From NCBI GenBank assembly GCA_012729835.1, contig JAAYCK010000109.1, positions 1 through 62,069 of the forward strand: a stretch of DNA of 62,069 nucleotides. The letters are read 5' to 3'. Of this stretch, positions 32,784 to 43,898 are shown in pieces. The notes beneath the pieces are model-generated. The model did not search any database. It had not been told where the DNA came from and saw only the letters and a list, made by a program, of their open reading frames with translations. A program made the position numbers and the translations under genes. This stretch comes from Syntrophomonadaceae bacterium. GTDB lineage: Bacteria; Bacillota; Syntrophomonadia; Syntrophomonadales; Syntrophomonadaceae. Positions within the stretch are counted from its first letter, which is position 1; each line of letters begins with the position of its first letter.

Positions 32784-33938
32784 CTAGTCCACGTAAATCA
32801 GTGTCCGGGTAGGATTGGCAGCTATCTTCTTTTCCAACTCTTCTTTAGTCAAACCTTCAACATCCGTCTCCACAATAAATCCATGTCCACGCAGGTCATT
32901 GGCTTTAGCAATCACTGCGAAATAATTTCTGCCTCCTACCAGGAGACGCTCGGGTTCAGGCTCCCTTTGTTTTAGCACCAGCGCTAAACGTTCCAGACCA
33001 ATAGCAAATCCCGTAGCCGGCAGGGGAAGACCGAACTTGCCCATCAGGTTATCATAACGTCCTCCCCCCAGCAGGCCATAACCCAAATCTGGAGAATACC
33101 CCTCAAAAACCATGCCGGTATAGTAATCAAAACCTCGCAGTACCCCCATATCGATTACCACATGGTCGCTCAAACCGGACATTTTTAGCAGTTCGTAAAC
33201 ATTGATCAAATCCTTAGCCGCCTGACTGGCGGTTTCGTTTTTCTCCAATTGGGGAAGCCTTTGCAGAACCTCGATCCCGCCGTGCAATACCGGCAGCGAA
33301 GCTATGGCTTCCTTCAATCCATCATCTATCGATGCTTGCTCCAACAGAGCAGATAATTCAACCAGATCCTTTTCTTCTATCAGCCGACGCATGGTTTCTC
33401 TTTCGTCAAGGCTGAGCCCGCTGCTATCCAGCAGTCCATTTACTATCCCGATATGATTCAAGCTGACTTTAAAATTCTCTAACCCAATGTCTCTCAGGGT
33501 GTTTATAGCAATACTAATGACTTCCGCATCTGCATAAACACCGGCGGCGCCAATCAGTTCTATGCCGATCTGCCAAAATTCCCGATATTGAGCCAGATGT
33601 GGCTGTACATGACGGAATACATTAGTCATATAAAACAAGCGCTGCGGAAAACCGACACCCTGTAAGTGAGTTGCCGCCAGGCGAGCGATAGATACCGTCA
33701 TCTCCGGCCTTAGTGACAGTATTCCCCCCTCCCGGTCCATAAACAGGAAGAGTTCTTCCCTGATGCTACCCCCGGTTCCAGTCTCTACAACTTCGAGAAA
33801 TTCGAAGGTCGGGGTAATGACCTCCTCATAGCCATAACTGCGAAATAATTTGCTCGCCTTATTCTCGATCTGACGCTTTACTGCCACCTCATCCGGCAGC
33901 AGATCACGGGTTCCTCGCGGAATCTCTCTATTCCTCAT
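32784..33938 (-). CDS. hisZ: ATP phosphoribosyltransferase regulatory subunit
   Basis: A 384-residue HisRS-like paralogue that activates the short HisG and carries histidine feedback. It keeps the class II synthetase core (PRGTRDLLPDEV; SLRPEMTVSIARLAAT; GFDYYTGMVFEGY; GFAIGLERLAL) but lacks a full C-terminal anticodon domain. ATG 33938 has GGGGAG 7 nt upstream; an ATG at 33953 overlaps the Shine-Dalgarno sequence. It overlaps the yerC stop by 11 nt. Confidence 0.93.
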   Translation of the reverse strand: MRNREIPRGTRDLLPDEVAVKRQIENKASKLFRSYGYEEVITPTFEFLEVVETGTGGSIREELFLFMDREGGILSLRPEMTVSIARLAATHLQGVGFPQRLFYMTNVFRHVQPHLAQYREFWQIGIELIGAAGVYADAEVISIAINTLRDIGLENFKVSLNHIGIVNGLLDSSGLSLDERETMRRLIEEKDLVELSALLEQASIDDGLKEAIASLPVLHGGIEVLQRLPQLEKNETASQAAKDLINVYELLKMSGLSDHVVIDMGVLRGFDYYTGMVFEGYSPDLGYGLLGGGRYDNLMGKFGLPLPATGFAIGLERLALVLKQREPEPERLLVGGRNYFAVIAKANDLRGHGFIVETDVEGLTKEELEKKIAANPTRTLIYVD

Positions 33939-34239
33939 TGACAAACTCCCCATCTATTTTGTTTAATATCCTCTTATAGCCATCGGCTCCGTAATTCAAA
34001 CAGCGTTTAACCCGACTTATTGTCGCCGTACTCGCGCCAGTCTCACTGGCAATAGCATTGTAAGTGGTATTTTGGGCCAGTAGACTGGCAACTGCCAAGC
34101 GTTGCGCCATGGCTTGGACTTCCGCTACCGTACAGAGATCGTCCAGCAAACGATAGACATCCTCTTCGCTCTCCAGGCTTAGTAACGCCCTGACTAGCAA
34201 ATCGGTATTCCCATTGCTCCAATTAGGTTTAAAGGCCAA
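33928..34239 (-). CDS. YerC/YecD-type TrpR-related DNA-binding protein
   Basis: A 103-residue helical protein of the TrpR-like YerC family. The C-terminal helix-turn-helix reads TTYNAIASETGASTATISRVKRCLNYG, preceded by VAEVQAMAQRLAVASLLAQN. TTG 34239 has GAGGTG about 6 nt upstream; the in-frame GTG at 34248 overlaps it. It is translationally coupled to hisZ, so it is a likely regulator of this his operon, though its effector is unknown. Confidence 0.85.
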   Translation of the reverse strand: MAFKPNWSNGNTDLLVRALLSLESEEDVYRLLDDLCTVAEVQAMAQRLAVASLLAQNTTYNAIASETGASTATISRVKRCLNYGADGYKRILNKIDGEFVNEE

Positions 34240-34261
34240 GACACTCACCTCGCTTACTAAT

Positions 34262-34363
34262 AGACGCCTTCAATAGACACAACAGTATTAATACTTGCTA
34301 ATAAACACCTCAAAAACCATCTGCATCATCCATAAAAATCAACGATAATTTGCGTCTATTTCA
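34262..34363. repeat. Degenerate ACGCAGAT-type repeat before yerC
   Basis: AGACGCCTTCAATAGACAC on the left and AAATCAACGATAATTTGCGTCTATT on the right are eroded inverse arms. In transcript direction it starts 6 nt after the stop of the HD-domain gene. Confidence 0.55.
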
Positions 34364-34368
34364 TCCCC

Positions 34369-35034
34369 CTACAGCAGCTTGTTTTCGTTAATGATTAATT
34401 CAAACTGACAACCTAGATATTCAGCAGCCCGCCGGGACATCAGCATCTTGGTAAGGAATATCTCAAAATATTCCATCACCGAACAGACTGAAGTATCAAT
34501 TTCTATCTTCATGGTGATGATCTTGTTTTCAGCGTCTACCAATAACCCGGAATCAGTTACAGCATAGTTGACCCGGTCACGCTGGGTAAATGCCGACATC
34601 TCACGTTTCCGTACCCGTGAGCGGTGAACATCTGACTTATCGGCCAGGATCAAGGCGGCTGCCACGTTATTAACCGCATGCCCCTGGGCTTGTTCCTCGT
34701 GGTTGCCAATAGCCCCCATAATAACAGCTATTTCGGAGGGGTCCATACCCATATCCAGCAGAACACGAAAAGTTATCATAGCACCCGACATGCCATGACC
34801 GTAACGATTGACCAGATTGCCTATATCATGCAAAAATCCGGCGATAGCTCCTAATTCAGCTTCACGTGTCGAATTGCCGAGTTTAGTAAGTATATCGGCA
34901 CAAAGATTCGATACCAGATCGGCATGATGCTGGTTGTGTTCGATGGCCCCAATATTTCCAATATAATCATTACCTATACGCATGTATTCCATGACGGCAG
35001 GATTTTTCTTCACATCATCCAGTGTAATCGGCAT
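34369..35034 (-). CDS. HD-domain phosphohydrolase
   Basis: A 221-residue soluble HD-superfamily protein. Metal ligands are visible as H38 (NQHHADLV), the doublet HD in AGFLHDIGN (about 69-70), His in AIGNHEEQAQGH, and the late Asp in ALILADKSDVHRSR. The fold cuts phosphomonoesters or diesters of nucleotides. AGGGGAGAGG precedes ATG 35034. It lies between a TPR-like membrane protein and the his operon; the substrate is unknown. Confidence 0.8.
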   Translation of the reverse strand: MPITLDDVKKNPAVMEYMRIGNDYIGNIGAIEHNQHHADLVSNLCADILTKLGNSTREAELGAIAGFLHDIGNLVNRYGHGMSGAMITFRVLLDMGMDPSEIAVIMGAIGNHEEQAQGHAVNNVAAALILADKSDVHRSRVRKREMSAFTQRDRVNYAVTDSGLLVDAENKIITMKIEIDTSVCSVMEYFEIFLTKMLMSRRAAEYLGCQFELIINENKLL

Positions 35035-35072
35035 GGTTCCTCTCCCCTACTTCCAATTAGTCGGTATAATAA

Positions 35073-35594
35073 CTAATCCAGCAGATCCTCAGCCTCTCCT
35101 CCGGCCCTGGTATCCCCGGGAATTGACTCCAGTATCCTCTTGGCTTGCTCCGGCTTACCAGCCTTGATTAAACGCTTAGCCTCAGTTAAAGCCTCCTTGG
35201 CGGTCTTTTCCTTCCTGGCTGCCTCGATCTTTTCGTTCATTTTCTCCCCGCGTCCCAGGGCTTCCAGCTTGCGATACTCATTTATAGCCTGATCGTATTT
35301 TCCTTCAGCCATCAGTGCCGCTCCCTGGCTGATTATGCGCCTAGTTTCGATGCGCTCCGGCAAATCAGTCAGCAGATAGCCATAACCGCCGACTATCCCT
35401 ACCAACAGCACCATCGATATAATCCAGGGTAATGAGTATCGCTCCTTTTTCAGCATAAACCCCAAAATAAAAATAAAGGGGATGCCGATCATAAAGGTTA
35501 ATTTGAGAAATTCCCGGGTGGGCATCCAGAATAGCATCATTATTGCCAGGACTACCAACCCAGCTCTAAGATAGGGGCCTTTCCATGTATTCAT
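35073..35594 (-). CDS. Membrane protein with TPR-like C-terminal region
   Basis: A 173-residue protein with three membrane helices (about 10-25, 30-48, 55-77) followed by a soluble charged region of TPR-like helices (GAALMAEGKYDQAINEYRKLEALG; AKRLIKAGKPEQAKRILESIPG). I do not recognise the family. It probably exposes the TPR-like part as a docking surface. It lies between purD and the HD gene, all on the same strand. Confidence 0.6.
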   Translation of the reverse strand: MNTWKGPYLRAGLVVLAIMMLFWMPTREFLKLTFMIGIPFIFILGFMLKKERYSLPWIISMVLLVGIVGGYGYLLTDLPERIETRRIISQGAALMAEGKYDQAINEYRKLEALGRGEKMNEKIEAARKEKTAKEALTEAKRLIKAGKPEQAKRILESIPGDTRAGGEAEDLLD

Positions 35595-35620
35595 TGTTTA
35601 AACCACCATTTTTTTATTAT

Positions 35621-36898
35621 TTAGCGCAATGCTCTCCGCCCTATATCGTGGCGATAATGTATACCATCAAAGCTTATCTTTTCAACTTCCTTATATACTT
35701 TTCCTATTGCCTCAGCGTTATCCTTGCCGCGGCATACCACGGCCAAGACTCTGCCGCCGTTGGTTACCAATTGACCTTCTTTCAGCGCAGTACCAGCATG
35801 AAATACCATAGTATCCCCGGATAATTGATCCAGCCCTTTAATTGGCTTGCCTTTCGCGTAGTCGCCCGGATATCCTCCGGAGGCCAATACTACTCCCACA
35901 CAGGCGTTGGCTTCCAGTTCAACCTGGCTGCCGCCCAATGTCCCATCAGCACACGCTTCCAGCAGTGGTAGCAGGTCATCCTTGATTGCCGGCATCAAAA
36001 CCTGGGTCTCCGGGTCGCCAAAACGAGCATTGAACTCCAGCACCTGAGGCCCATCTGCGGTCAGCATCAGACCGGTATATAATACACCTTTATATGGATG
36101 TCCTTCCTCCTGCATAGCTGCGATAACTGGCGCTATGATCCTGCTTTCAATAACTTCCTTTAGCTCAGGTGTATAAATCGGTGGATTGACATAAGCTCCC
36201 ATGCCACCGGTATTAGGCCCCTTATCATCATCAAAGACCCTTTTGTGGTCCTGAGCAGTCATGAGGGTAAGAAAGTCTTTCCCGTCACAGAGAGTAAATA
36301 CACTGAGCTCTTCACCAACCAGACATTCCTCAACTACGACACGATCTCCAGCCTGACCAAAGGCGTGCTGATTCATCATAGCTTCAATAGCATCTGCTGC
36401 CTCCTGTTTGTCAGCGGTCACTACCACTCCCTTGCCGGCGGCCAGGCCGTCAGCCTTGAGGACTACCGGCTTGTCCTGATCGATATAAAACCCAGCTGCT
36501 TTATGTGCAGAATCACTATTTTCACACACCTCAAAAGAGGCAGTAGGTATTCCATACTTATGCAACAGTTGCTTGGTAAAGACCTTGCTCCCCTCCAGCC
36601 GAGCAGCAGCAGCACTCGGACCAAATATTTTCAAGCCAGCTGCCGTAAACTGGTCAACGATACCGTTCATCAAGGGAGCTTCCGGCCCCACTATTGTCAA
36701 ATTAATTCCTTCCTGAAGGGCAAATTCCAGCAAACCAAGGGTATTATCTACACTTATATCAACACATTCTGCCAGCTGGGCAATCCCCGGGTTGCCCGGC
36801 GCAGCGTATATCTTATCCACCTGAGGACTCTGAGCCAACTTCCACACCAGAGCATGCTCCCGGCCCCCCTGACCAACCACCAAAACCTTCTTCCCCAT
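35621..36898 (-). CDS. purD: Phosphoribosylamine-glycine ligase
   Basis: A 425-residue ATP-grasp enzyme, step 2 of purine synthesis (GAR synthetase). It shows MGKKVLVVGQGGREHALVWKL, GPEAPLMNGIVDQF, KADGLAAGKGVVVT, GPNTGGMGAY and EFNARFGDPETQ. ATG 36898 has GGGAGG 5 nt upstream; a longer in-frame version would read through the repeat element and is rejected. Last gene of the purine run. Confidence 0.96.
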   Translation of the reverse strand: MGKKVLVVGQGGREHALVWKLAQSPQVDKIYAAPGNPGIAQLAECVDISVDNTLGLLEFALQEGINLTIVGPEAPLMNGIVDQFTAAGLKIFGPSAAAARLEGSKVFTKQLLHKYGIPTASFEVCENSDSAHKAAGFYIDQDKPVVLKADGLAAGKGVVVTADKQEAADAIEAMMNQHAFGQAGDRVVVEECLVGEELSVFTLCDGKDFLTLMTAQDHKRVFDDDKGPNTGGMGAYVNPPIYTPELKEVIESRIIAPVIAAMQEEGHPYKGVLYTGLMLTADGPQVLEFNARFGDPETQVLMPAIKDDLLPLLEACADGTLGGSQVELEANACVGVVLASGGYPGDYAKGKPIKGLDQLSGDTMVFHAGTALKEGQLVTNGGRVLAVVCRGKDNAEAIGKVYKEVEKISFDGIHYRHDIGRRALR

Positions 36899-36927
36899 AA
36901 TAACCTCCCGGAATTCTGGATTTTTTT

Positions 36928-37100
36928 GCCACAGATTAACACAGATGAACACAGATTTTATTTTGGAGTTATATTTATTCCCAGCGAACATCTGTCAAAA
37001 TGTTACACGTTTTAAGAGTAATAAGAGTAATTGATTCTATGTCTGGTATATTCTTTGCCTCAATTTAATCTGTGTTAATCTGTGTGCATCTGTGGCTAAT
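36928..37100. repeat. CACAGAT-type inverted repeat element between purH and purD
   Basis: The left arm (36928-36957, GCCACAGATTAACACAGATG..) and right arm (37064-37100, ATCTGTGTTAATCTG..ATCTGTGGC) are almost perfectly complementary over about 30 nt, with a 105-nt AT-rich centre. It is the cleanest copy in the window and begins 5 nt after the purH stop in transcript direction. Confidence 0.9.
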
Positions 37101-37105
37101 AATTT

Positions 37106-38626
37106 CTAATGTTTAAAGTGACGTTCGCCGGTAAACACCATGGCGATGCCGTGTTTGTTGGCAGCCTCGATACTCTGCTCATCGCGCACCGAACCGCCGG
37201 GCTGAATAATGGCCTTGATAGCGTAGGCGGCAGCAGCTTCCACCGTGTCTCCGAAGGGGAAGTAAGCATCTGAGGCCATAACCGCTCCCTGACATTTTTC
37301 TCCGCCCTGTTCCAGAGCTATCTTGGCGGCTCCCACCCGATTCATCTGGCCGGCACCGACTCCCAGAGTGACACCGTCTTTTACTACCACTATGGCATTT
37401 GACTTAACATGTTTTACTACCTTCCATGCCAGTTCCAGATCAGCCAGCAAACCCGGTTCCGGTTTGGTCTCGGTCACGACCTCCAACTTCTTGAAGTCGA
37501 CAGTACTGACATCTCTCTCCTGTACTACGAACCCGCCCTTGACGCTTCGGATCTGCATATCCGGAGCAGAAGTAGTATCCAGCTGTAAAAGCCGCAGGTT
37601 CTTCTTGGCCCGCAGTATTTCCAGAGCTGTTTTATCAAACCCTGGGGCAATGATCACTTCCATAAAGGGTTCAGCGGCCTTCTTGGCTGTAGCCCCGTCA
37701 ACGGCCCTATTAAAAGCGATAATCCCTCCATAGGCTGACAACGGATCAGCAGCAAACGCCTTGACATATGCCTCCTCCAGCTTGCTCGCAACCGCAACCC
37801 CACAAGGATTGGTGTGCTTGATGATAACACAGGCCGGTTGTTTGAATTCCTGAACCAATTCCCAGGCCGCTTCACTGTCAATAATATTGTTGTAGGATAG
37901 TTCCTTGCCATTCAATTGTTTAGCATCGGGCAGTCCGCCCTGACTGGTCAAACTGCGATAGAACCCGGCCGCCTGATGAGGATTTTCTCCGTAGCGCAGG
38001 TCATAAACCTTCTCCCCTGCCACTAGATACGAACTATCCAGTTTGCTGCCGGCGATGCCTGCCAGATATGATGAAATCATGGTGTCATAAGACGCGGTAT
38101 GGGTAAAAGCCTCCAAGGCCAGACGCAAACGCAGCTCCGGGCTGACCTCTCCGGAATCCTTGAGTTCGTTGAGTACTGTTGCATAATGCTCCGGATTAAC
38201 CAGCACTACCACGTCATGATAATTCTTGGCAGCTGATCGCACCATGGAGGGCCCGCCTATATCGATATTCTCAATCGCCTCTTCCATGGTTACATCCTGC
38301 TTGCTGATAGTTTCGCGGAACGGATACAGGTTGACCACCACTATATCGATAGGAGTAATGCCATGATACTTAATCTGCACCATATGTTCCGGGATACGAC
38401 GAGCTAAAATGCCCCCGTGAATAGCTGGGTGAAGGGTCTTGACCCTTCCATCGAGAATCTCCGGAAATCCGGTTATATCAGCCACCATTAAAACTGGCAG
38501 TCCGGCATCCTTCAAGGTCTTGTAAGTACCGCCGGTTGAAATGATCTCATAATCCAGCTTGGCCAATTCCCGGGCAAACTCTACAATCCCCTCTTTATTG
38601 GATACACTGATTAAGGCTCTCTTCAT
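37106..38626 (-). CDS. purH: AICAR transformylase / IMP cyclohydrolase
   Basis: A 506-residue bifunctional enzyme for the last two steps to IMP. The N-terminal cyclohydrolase shows [41 protein letters not shown] and [16 protein letters not shown]. The transformylase shows [24 protein letters not shown] and [13 protein letters not shown], and ends RHFKH. It overlaps purN by 4 nt. Confidence 0.97.
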   Translation of the reverse strand: MKRALISVSNKEGIVEFARELAKLDYEIISTGGTYKTLKDAGLPVLMVADITGFPEILDGRVKTLHPAIHGGILARRIPEHMVQIKYHGITPIDIVVVNLYPFRETISKQDVTMEEAIENIDIGGPSMVRSAAKNYHDVVVLVNPEHYATVLNELKDSGEVSPELRLRLALEAFTHTASYDTMISSYLAGIAGSKLDSSYLVAGEKVYDLRYGENPHQAAGFYRSLTSQGGLPDAKQLNGKELSYNNIIDSEAAWELVQEFKQPACVIIKHTNPCGVAVASKLEEAYVKAFAADPLSAYGGIIAFNRAVDGATAKKAAEPFMEVIIAPGFDKTALEILRAKKNLRLLQLDTTSAPDMQIRSVKGGFVVQERDVSTVDFKKLEVVTETKPEPGLLADLELAWKVVKHVKSNAIVVVKDGVTLGVGAGQMNRVGAAKIALEQGGEKCQGAVMASDAYFPFGDTVEAAAAYAIKAIIQPGGSVRDEQSIEAANKHGIAMVFTGERHFKH

Positions 38627-39273
38627 GCCATTTCCTCCCTGCTTTCATCTCTAATGATTACTTTACGCCCGTCCAGATAAACGCGGCCCTGGGCGAAAAG
38701 CTGCAAAGACTGCCAGTACAAGTTATGTTCCTGTTCCAATATCCTGGCAGCCAGACTATCTTCATCATCATACTGGTATACCGGCACCACTGCCTGTCTG
38801 ATGATGGGACCGGTATCCATACCTTCATCTACCATATGTACCGTGCATCCCGAGAACCTTACACCATATTCCACCGCCTGCTTCTGCGCATGCAGTCCGG
38901 TAAATGATGGTAGGAGTGCAGGATGTATGTTAAGTATCCGCCAGCGGTAGTTCTGGAGCATTACCTGACCGACCAGACGCATGTATCCAGCCAACACAAC
39001 TAGTTCAACTCCTGCCCCGCGCAGGGTTGAGACTATCTCCCCCTCGTAGTATTGCCGGTCGGCAAAAGAATTCGGATCAATGAAACGGGCGGAGATCCCC
39101 CGCTTGGATGCCTTTTCAAGGGCGGCAGCATCGGCTTTGTCACTGATCAGAATCTCGATTTGTGCCTGTAGATCTCCCCGGTCTATGGCAGCACAGATAG
39201 CGTCAAAGTTGCTGCCCCGACCTGAGGCCAGCACTCCCAGGCGTATTATTCCGGGTTGCGTGATCTGAATCAT
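38623..39273 (-). CDS. purN: GAR formyltransferase (folate-dependent)
   Basis: A 216-residue N10-formyl-THF-dependent enzyme for step 3. It shows [15 protein letters not shown] (phosphate loop), [15 protein letters not shown] with the catalytic Asn-His, and [11 protein letters not shown] with the catalytic Asp. No purT is seen. Overlaps of 4 nt on both sides link it to purM and purH. Confidence 0.95.
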   Translation of the reverse strand: MIQITQPGIIRLGVLASGRGSNFDAICAAIDRGDLQAQIEILISDKADAAALEKASKRGISARFIDPNSFADRQYYEGEIVSTLRGAGVELVVLAGYMRLVGQVMLQNYRWRILNIHPALLPSFTGLHAQKQAVEYGVRFSGCTVHMVDEGMDTGPIIRQAVVPVYQYDDEDSLAARILEQEHNLYWQSLQLFAQGRVYLDGRKVIIRDESREEMA

Positions 39274-40307
39274 TTGATACTTACCCCTTCATTTCCGGGC
39301 GATACACTACCTAATACTATAGGCTTTTCTCCTTTAATGCGCAAGCACTTTAAAACATCATCGCTTTGCTCTGGTGAAGCGATGAATATATAGCCGATGC
39401 CCATATTAAATGTACGGTACATTTCTTCCATTTCGACCTGACCCAAGTGCTGAATCAGTTGAAATATAGCCGGAGGATCCCAAGCCTGGCTATTGATTTC
39501 AGCGCCCAGCCCAGCCGGGATTACCCTCGGCAGGTTTTCCGGTATTCCACCGCCGGTTATGTGAGCCATGGCCATGATGGGGACTTCTTCGATCACTGCC
39601 AGGGCAGTCTTCACGTAGATTCTAGTGGGAGTAATCAATTCCTCCCCCAGGCTGCGCCCTAGCTCATCAATATGTTGATTCAGTTTCAAACCGGCCTTCT
39701 CCAGTAAGACCTTACGTACCAGCGAATAGCCGTTGGAATGTATGCCGGAAGAAGGCAACCCTATTATTATGTCTCCTGCCTTGACTGCTGATCCATCTAT
39801 TAGTTTGGAGCGTTCGACCGCACCCACGGTAAACCCAGCCAAATCATACTCATCCTCTTTATAGAAACCGGGCATCTCGGCGGTCTCCCCGCCGATTAGG
39901 GCGCAGCCCGCCTGCTCGCAGCCCTGGCTCACACCCTTGACCAGGGCTTCCACTACCACCGGATCTAGTTTACCCAGAGCGATGTAATCCAAAAAAAACA
40001 GCGGCTCCGCTCCATGTACCAGGATATCATTGACGCACATGGCCACTAAATCAATACCCACCGTGTCATGTACTCCCATCATCTGAGCAATGCGCAGTTT
40101 GGTCCCCACACCATCTGTGCCGGAAACCAGGACCGGTTCCTTGTATTTCGCAGTGTCCATGGCAAAGAAGCCGCCGAATGATCCGATCCCGGCCAATACC
40201 TCCGGACGCTGGGTCCTTTGTACCCATTTCTTGATCATATCGACCGACTTCGTGGCGGCGTCGATATCGACCCCAGCGGCCTTGTAGCTCAAACCATCAT
40301 TGCTCAT
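39270..40307 (-). CDS. purM: AIR synthetase
   Basis: A 345-residue member of the PurM/PurL ATPase superfamily that closes FGAM to AIR. It shows [87 protein letters not shown] and [13 protein letters not shown]. The end overlaps purN by 4 nt. Confidence 0.96.
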   Translation of the reverse strand: MSNDGLSYKAAGVDIDAATKSVDMIKKWVQRTQRPEVLAGIGSFGGFFAMDTAKYKEPVLVSGTDGVGTKLRIAQMMGVHDTVGIDLVAMCVNDILVHGAEPLFFLDYIALGKLDPVVVEALVKGVSQGCEQAGCALIGGETAEMPGFYKEDEYDLAGFTVGAVERSKLIDGSAVKAGDIIIGLPSSGIHSNGYSLVRKVLLEKAGLKLNQHIDELGRSLGEELITPTRIYVKTALAVIEEVPIMAMAHITGGGIPENLPRVIPAGLGAEINSQAWDPPAIFQLIQHLGQVEMEEMYRTFNMGIGYIFIASPEQSDDVLKCLRIKGEKPIVLGSVSPGNEGVSIK

Positions 40308-40308
40308 A

Positions 40309-41712
40309 TCAAACCTCCTGTGACTCTATTCCTACCGGATATTGCCCGCTGAAACAGGCGGCGCAGAAGTGCGGTTGGTGATTGTTCATGGCCGCCTTGA
40401 GACCTGCCATGGAGAGGTAATGCAGGCTGTCCGCTCCAATAAATACCCGAATGTCCTCCAGCGCCTTGGTGCAGGCTATCAATTCCTCGCGGCGCGAGGT
40501 GTCAATTCCGTAATAGCAGGGATACTTGGTAGGGGGGGATGCCACCACCATGTGGACCTCGGTGGCCCCGGCCTCCCGAATCATTTCTACGATTTTACGG
40601 CTGGTGGTCCCGCGGACGATGGAGTCATCCACCATGACTACCCGCTTGCCTTTTACTACCCGGCAGTTGGGATTCAGCTTGAGTTTTACCCCCATTTCGC
40701 GCATCTGCTGAGTGGGCTGGATAAAGGTTCGGCCAACATAGCGATTCTTCATGAGCCCCTCTTCAAATGGCAATCCTGATTCCTCGGCAAACCCGAGGGC
40801 GGCACAGGTCCCTGAGTCGGGTACGGCGATGACGATATCTGCTTCGATATTACTCTCCCGGGCTAGCTGCCGACCCATCTCCCGGCGAGCCTGATAAACA
40901 TTGATGTCGTCAATGGTGCTATCGGGTCGGGCAAAGTAGATATATTCGAAAATGCAGTGGGCCCGACCCGGTGAATTGACCACACGCAGCGAACGCAGGC
41001 CATTTTTATCTATTACTACGATCTCCCCCGGTTCGATATCACGAACGAAAGCTGCCCCGACGGTGTCGAGCGCGGCTGATTCGGAGGCCAATACATAGTT
41101 GTCCCCGATCACCCCAAGACACAGCGGCCGTATTCCCCATTGGTCGCGGACTCCTACCAGGCGGTCTTCGGTCATGATGAGCAAGGCAAAGGCTCCCTTG
41201 ATATCAATCATGCATTTGGCCAAAGCATCTTCCATAGTGTCCTGAGAATATCGAGCCAGCAGATTGGCAATAACCTCTGTGTCCGTGGTGGTTTGAAACA
41301 CGGAACCATAAGTGCCTAAGCGCTTGCGAAGTTCTGCAGTATTAATCAGATTGCCATTGTGGGCCAAAGCCACCATGCCATTGAGATAATGGAAAACCAG
41401 GGGCTGAGCATTGACCAGAGAACTGCTGCCGGTGGTCGAGTAGCGAACATGGCCTATGGCGATATTTCCCGTAAGCTTATTGATATGCTCATCCTTAAAT
41501 ATCTGGGTTACCAGTCCCATCCCCTTGTAATGCTCGATCCTGTTCCCGTCGGACACCGCGATACCAGCACTTTCCTGTCCCCGATGCTGCAGGGAATAAA
41601 TGCCGTAGAAGGTGGTGCGGGCGGCATCTGTATCTTTTTCAGGTTTGTTTAAATAGATCCCGAAAACACCGCATTCGTCCCTGAATTTGTCTTCTTCTAT
41701 TTCATATAGCAC
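40309..41712 (-). CDS. purF: Amidophosphoribosyltransferase (Fe-S type)
   Basis: A 467-residue enzyme of step 1 (PRPP + Gln). A short propeptide ([13 protein letters not shown]) precedes the catalytic Cys in CGVFGIY; the PRTase loop is [16 protein letters not shown]. The cysteines near the C-terminus ([10 protein letters not shown]) and at CIFEY fit the Bacillus-type [4Fe-4S], oxygen-sensitive PurF. GTG 41712 has GGAGGAG 8 nt upstream; an ATG at 41730 precedes it. It overlaps purL by 16 nt. Confidence 0.94.
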   Translation of the reverse strand: MLYEIEEDKFRDECGVFGIYLNKPEKDTDAARTTFYGIYSLQHRGQESAGIAVSDGNRIEHYKGMGLVTQIFKDEHINKLTGNIAIGHVRYSTTGSSSLVNAQPLVFHYLNGMVALAHNGNLINTAELRKRLGTYGSVFQTTTDTEVIANLLARYSQDTMEDALAKCMIDIKGAFALLIMTEDRLVGVRDQWGIRPLCLGVIGDNYVLASESAALDTVGAAFVRDIEPGEIVVIDKNGLRSLRVVNSPGRAHCIFEYIYFARPDSTIDDINVYQARREMGRQLARESNIEADIVIAVPDSGTCAALGFAEESGLPFEEGLMKNRYVGRTFIQPTQQMREMGVKLKLNPNCRVVKGKRVVMVDDSIVRGTTSRKIVEMIREAGATEVHMVVASPPTKYPCYYGIDTSRREELIACTKALEDIRVFIGADSLHYLSMAGLKAAMNNHQPHFCAACFSGQYPVGIESQEV

Positions 41713-43898
41713 TCTATGGTCTCCTCCCATGCCTGGCTGGCTTCTGCCAGAGGAACTATGGCGACCGGTTTTCCATTACCGTTATATATAAGCTCCTTAC
41801 CGCCGGCCTTACCGATGACAGTTGCTGCAATGTTATAGTTTGCAGCCAGTTCCTGCGCCTTGCCAAGGTTGGCTGGTTTGACCGTTATCACAGCCCTTCC
41901 CGGTGCTTCCGAGAAAAGCAGCCCGGTCATTTGTCCGCCATCAGCGGGCAGATCGATCCGGCAGCCGATTTTCCCCTGTATGGCGGATTCGGCCAGGCAA
42001 ACCGCCAGTCCACCATCAGATATATCATGGGCGGAGACCGCGACTTCTTGCTTTATTAATTCCTGCAGGAGATCAATCAGCCGTTTTTCCTGCTGAAGAT
42101 CAGGTTGAGGTACTTCGCCGCCCTCTATGCCATGACACAGATACAGGTATTCAGAAGCGCCTAATTCCCGAGAGCTATTTCCCAGTAAAACAATGATATC
42201 GCCTTCCGCTTTGAATTCCATAGTGCAGCGCTGCTCCAGGTCTTCGAGCAGTCCTACCATTCCTACCACCGGAGTGGGATAGATGGCTCCATCCGCAGTC
42301 TCGTTGTAAAGACTTACATTGCCGCTGACCACCGGGGTATCCAGGGCACGAGCCGCTTCAGCCATACCCAGTATAGCGTTTTCCATCTGCCAATAGATCT
42401 GCGGTTTCTCCGGATTGCCAAAGTTGAGACAATTAGTCATAGCTAAGGGTTTGGCACCCACGCAGGCGAGATTGCGGGCTGCCTCACAGACAGCCAAGGC
42501 CCCTCCCGCCCTGGGATCAAGATAGACAAAGCGGCTGTTACAGTCAGTAGTAAGTGCTACGCCTTTTCCGGTACCCTTTATTCGCAGTACGGCTGCATCT
42601 CCCTTACCGGGAACTACCGCAGTATTAGTCATGACCTGATGGTCATACTGGGTATATACCCAGCGTTTGCTGGCGATGGTCGGAGAAGCCAGCAGCTTTA
42701 GTATGGCCGCGGCAGGGTTCTCTGCATAAATATTTGTAAGGCTCATCGCCTTCTTTTCCTGATAATAAGGCGGTTCTTCACCTTCCCGGCGATAAACCGG
42801 ACAGGAATCCGTAAGGGCAGCTACCGGCACCTCGCCGGCCACTTTCTCGCCTTCTAATACCCTGAACATGCCATCTCCGGTAACCTGACCGATAACGGTA
42901 GCATCAAGATTCCATTTATCGAAAATCTCCTGGATGCGGTTCTCGCATCCGGAACGAGGAATGATCAGCATGCGCTCCTGAGACTCGGAAAGCATGACCT
43001 CATAGGGGGACATCCCCAGTTCGCGCCGCGGCACCAAGGCCACATCCACCTGCACCCCGCGCCCTTCCTTACTAGCACACTCAGCAATGGAACTGGTAAG
43101 ACCCGCAGCCCCCAAATCCTGCATGCCCGCTACCAAATCTTCCTTGATCAATTCCAGGCATGCTTCGATGAGGAGTTTTTCCATAAAGGGATCGCCTACC
43201 TGCACTGAAGGGCGTTTTTCCGCTGAGGCCTCAGATAGTTCTTCCGACGCGAAGGTAGCGCCATGGATTCCGTCTCGTCCAGTCTTGGCGCCGACGATCA
43301 TAATGGGGCTCCCCACCTCGCCGGCTACGGCCAGGGCTATCTCATTGCGGTTCACCAGACCTACGCACATAGCATTGACTAATGGGTTACCCCGGTAGCA
43401 TGGATGGAAGTACACTTCACCGCCGACCGTGGGGATGCCCAGGCAGTTGCCATAACCAGCGATGCCGGCGACTACGCCAGCGAAAAGCTGTTGTACTCTG
43501 ACGTCGTCTATTTCTCCGAAACGCAGGGAATTGAGGCTGGCAATGGGTCGGGCGCCCATGGTGAATATATCCCGAACAATACCTCCCACCCCGGTAGCGG
43601 CCCCCTGGTAGGGCTCGATTGCCGAAGGATGGTTGTGACTTTCTATTTTAAAAACTAGCGCCTGATCATCGCCAATGTCTACTACTCCGGCATTTTCTCC
43701 CGGCCCCACTATGACCTGTGGACCTTCAGTAGGAAAGTTCTTTAGCAGGGGGCGGGAGTTCTTATAGCCGCAGTGTTCGGACCACATAACGGCAAACATA
43801 CCCGTCTCCAGGTAATTAGGTTCTCTCTTCATTATATCCAGTACCAGCTGGTATTCATCATCACTGAGACCCATTTCGCGGTAGCTTAGTTCAGCCAT
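41697..43898 (-). CDS. purL: FGAM synthase, large subunit
   Basis: A 733-residue small-type PurL that works with PurS and PurQ (step 4). It shows [70 protein letters not shown], and in the second half [16 protein letters not shown] and [11 protein letters not shown]. The length matches the Bacillus subunit rather than the fused enterobacterial enzyme. Confidence 0.97.
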   Translation of the reverse strand: MAELSYREMGLSDDEYQLVLDIMKREPNYLETGMFAVMWSEHCGYKNSRPLLKNFPTEGPQVIVGPGENAGVVDIGDDQALVFKIESHNHPSAIEPYQGAATGVGGIVRDIFTMGARPIASLNSLRFGEIDDVRVQQLFAGVVAGIAGYGNCLGIPTVGGEVYFHPCYRGNPLVNAMCVGLVNRNEIALAVAGEVGSPIMIVGAKTGRDGIHGATFASEELSEASAEKRPSVQVGDPFMEKLLIEACLELIKEDLVAGMQDLGAAGLTSSIAECASKEGRGVQVDVALVPRRELGMSPYEVMLSESQERMLIIPRSGCENRIQEIFDKWNLDATVIGQVTGDGMFRVLEGEKVAGEVPVAALTDSCPVYRREGEEPPYYQEKKAMSLTNIYAENPAAAILKLLASPTIASKRWVYTQYDHQVMTNTAVVPGKGDAAVLRIKGTGKGVALTTDCNSRFVYLDPRAGGALAVCEAARNLACVGAKPLAMTNCLNFGNPEKPQIYWQMENAILGMAEAARALDTPVVSGNVSLYNETADGAIYPTPVVGMVGLLEDLEQRCTMEFKAEGDIIVLLGNSSRELGASEYLYLCHGIEGGEVPQPDLQQEKRLIDLLQELIKQEVAVSAHDISDGGLAVCLAESAIQGKIGCRIDLPADGGQMTGLLFSEAPGRAVITVKPANLGKAQELAANYNIAATVIGKAGGKELIYNGNGKPVAIVPLAEASQAWEETIECYMK

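Noticed and set aside
36899-36991. 31-codon N-terminal extension of purD
   Set aside because: It would translate part of the intergenic repeat; GGGAGG and the conserved PurD N-terminus place the start at 36898.
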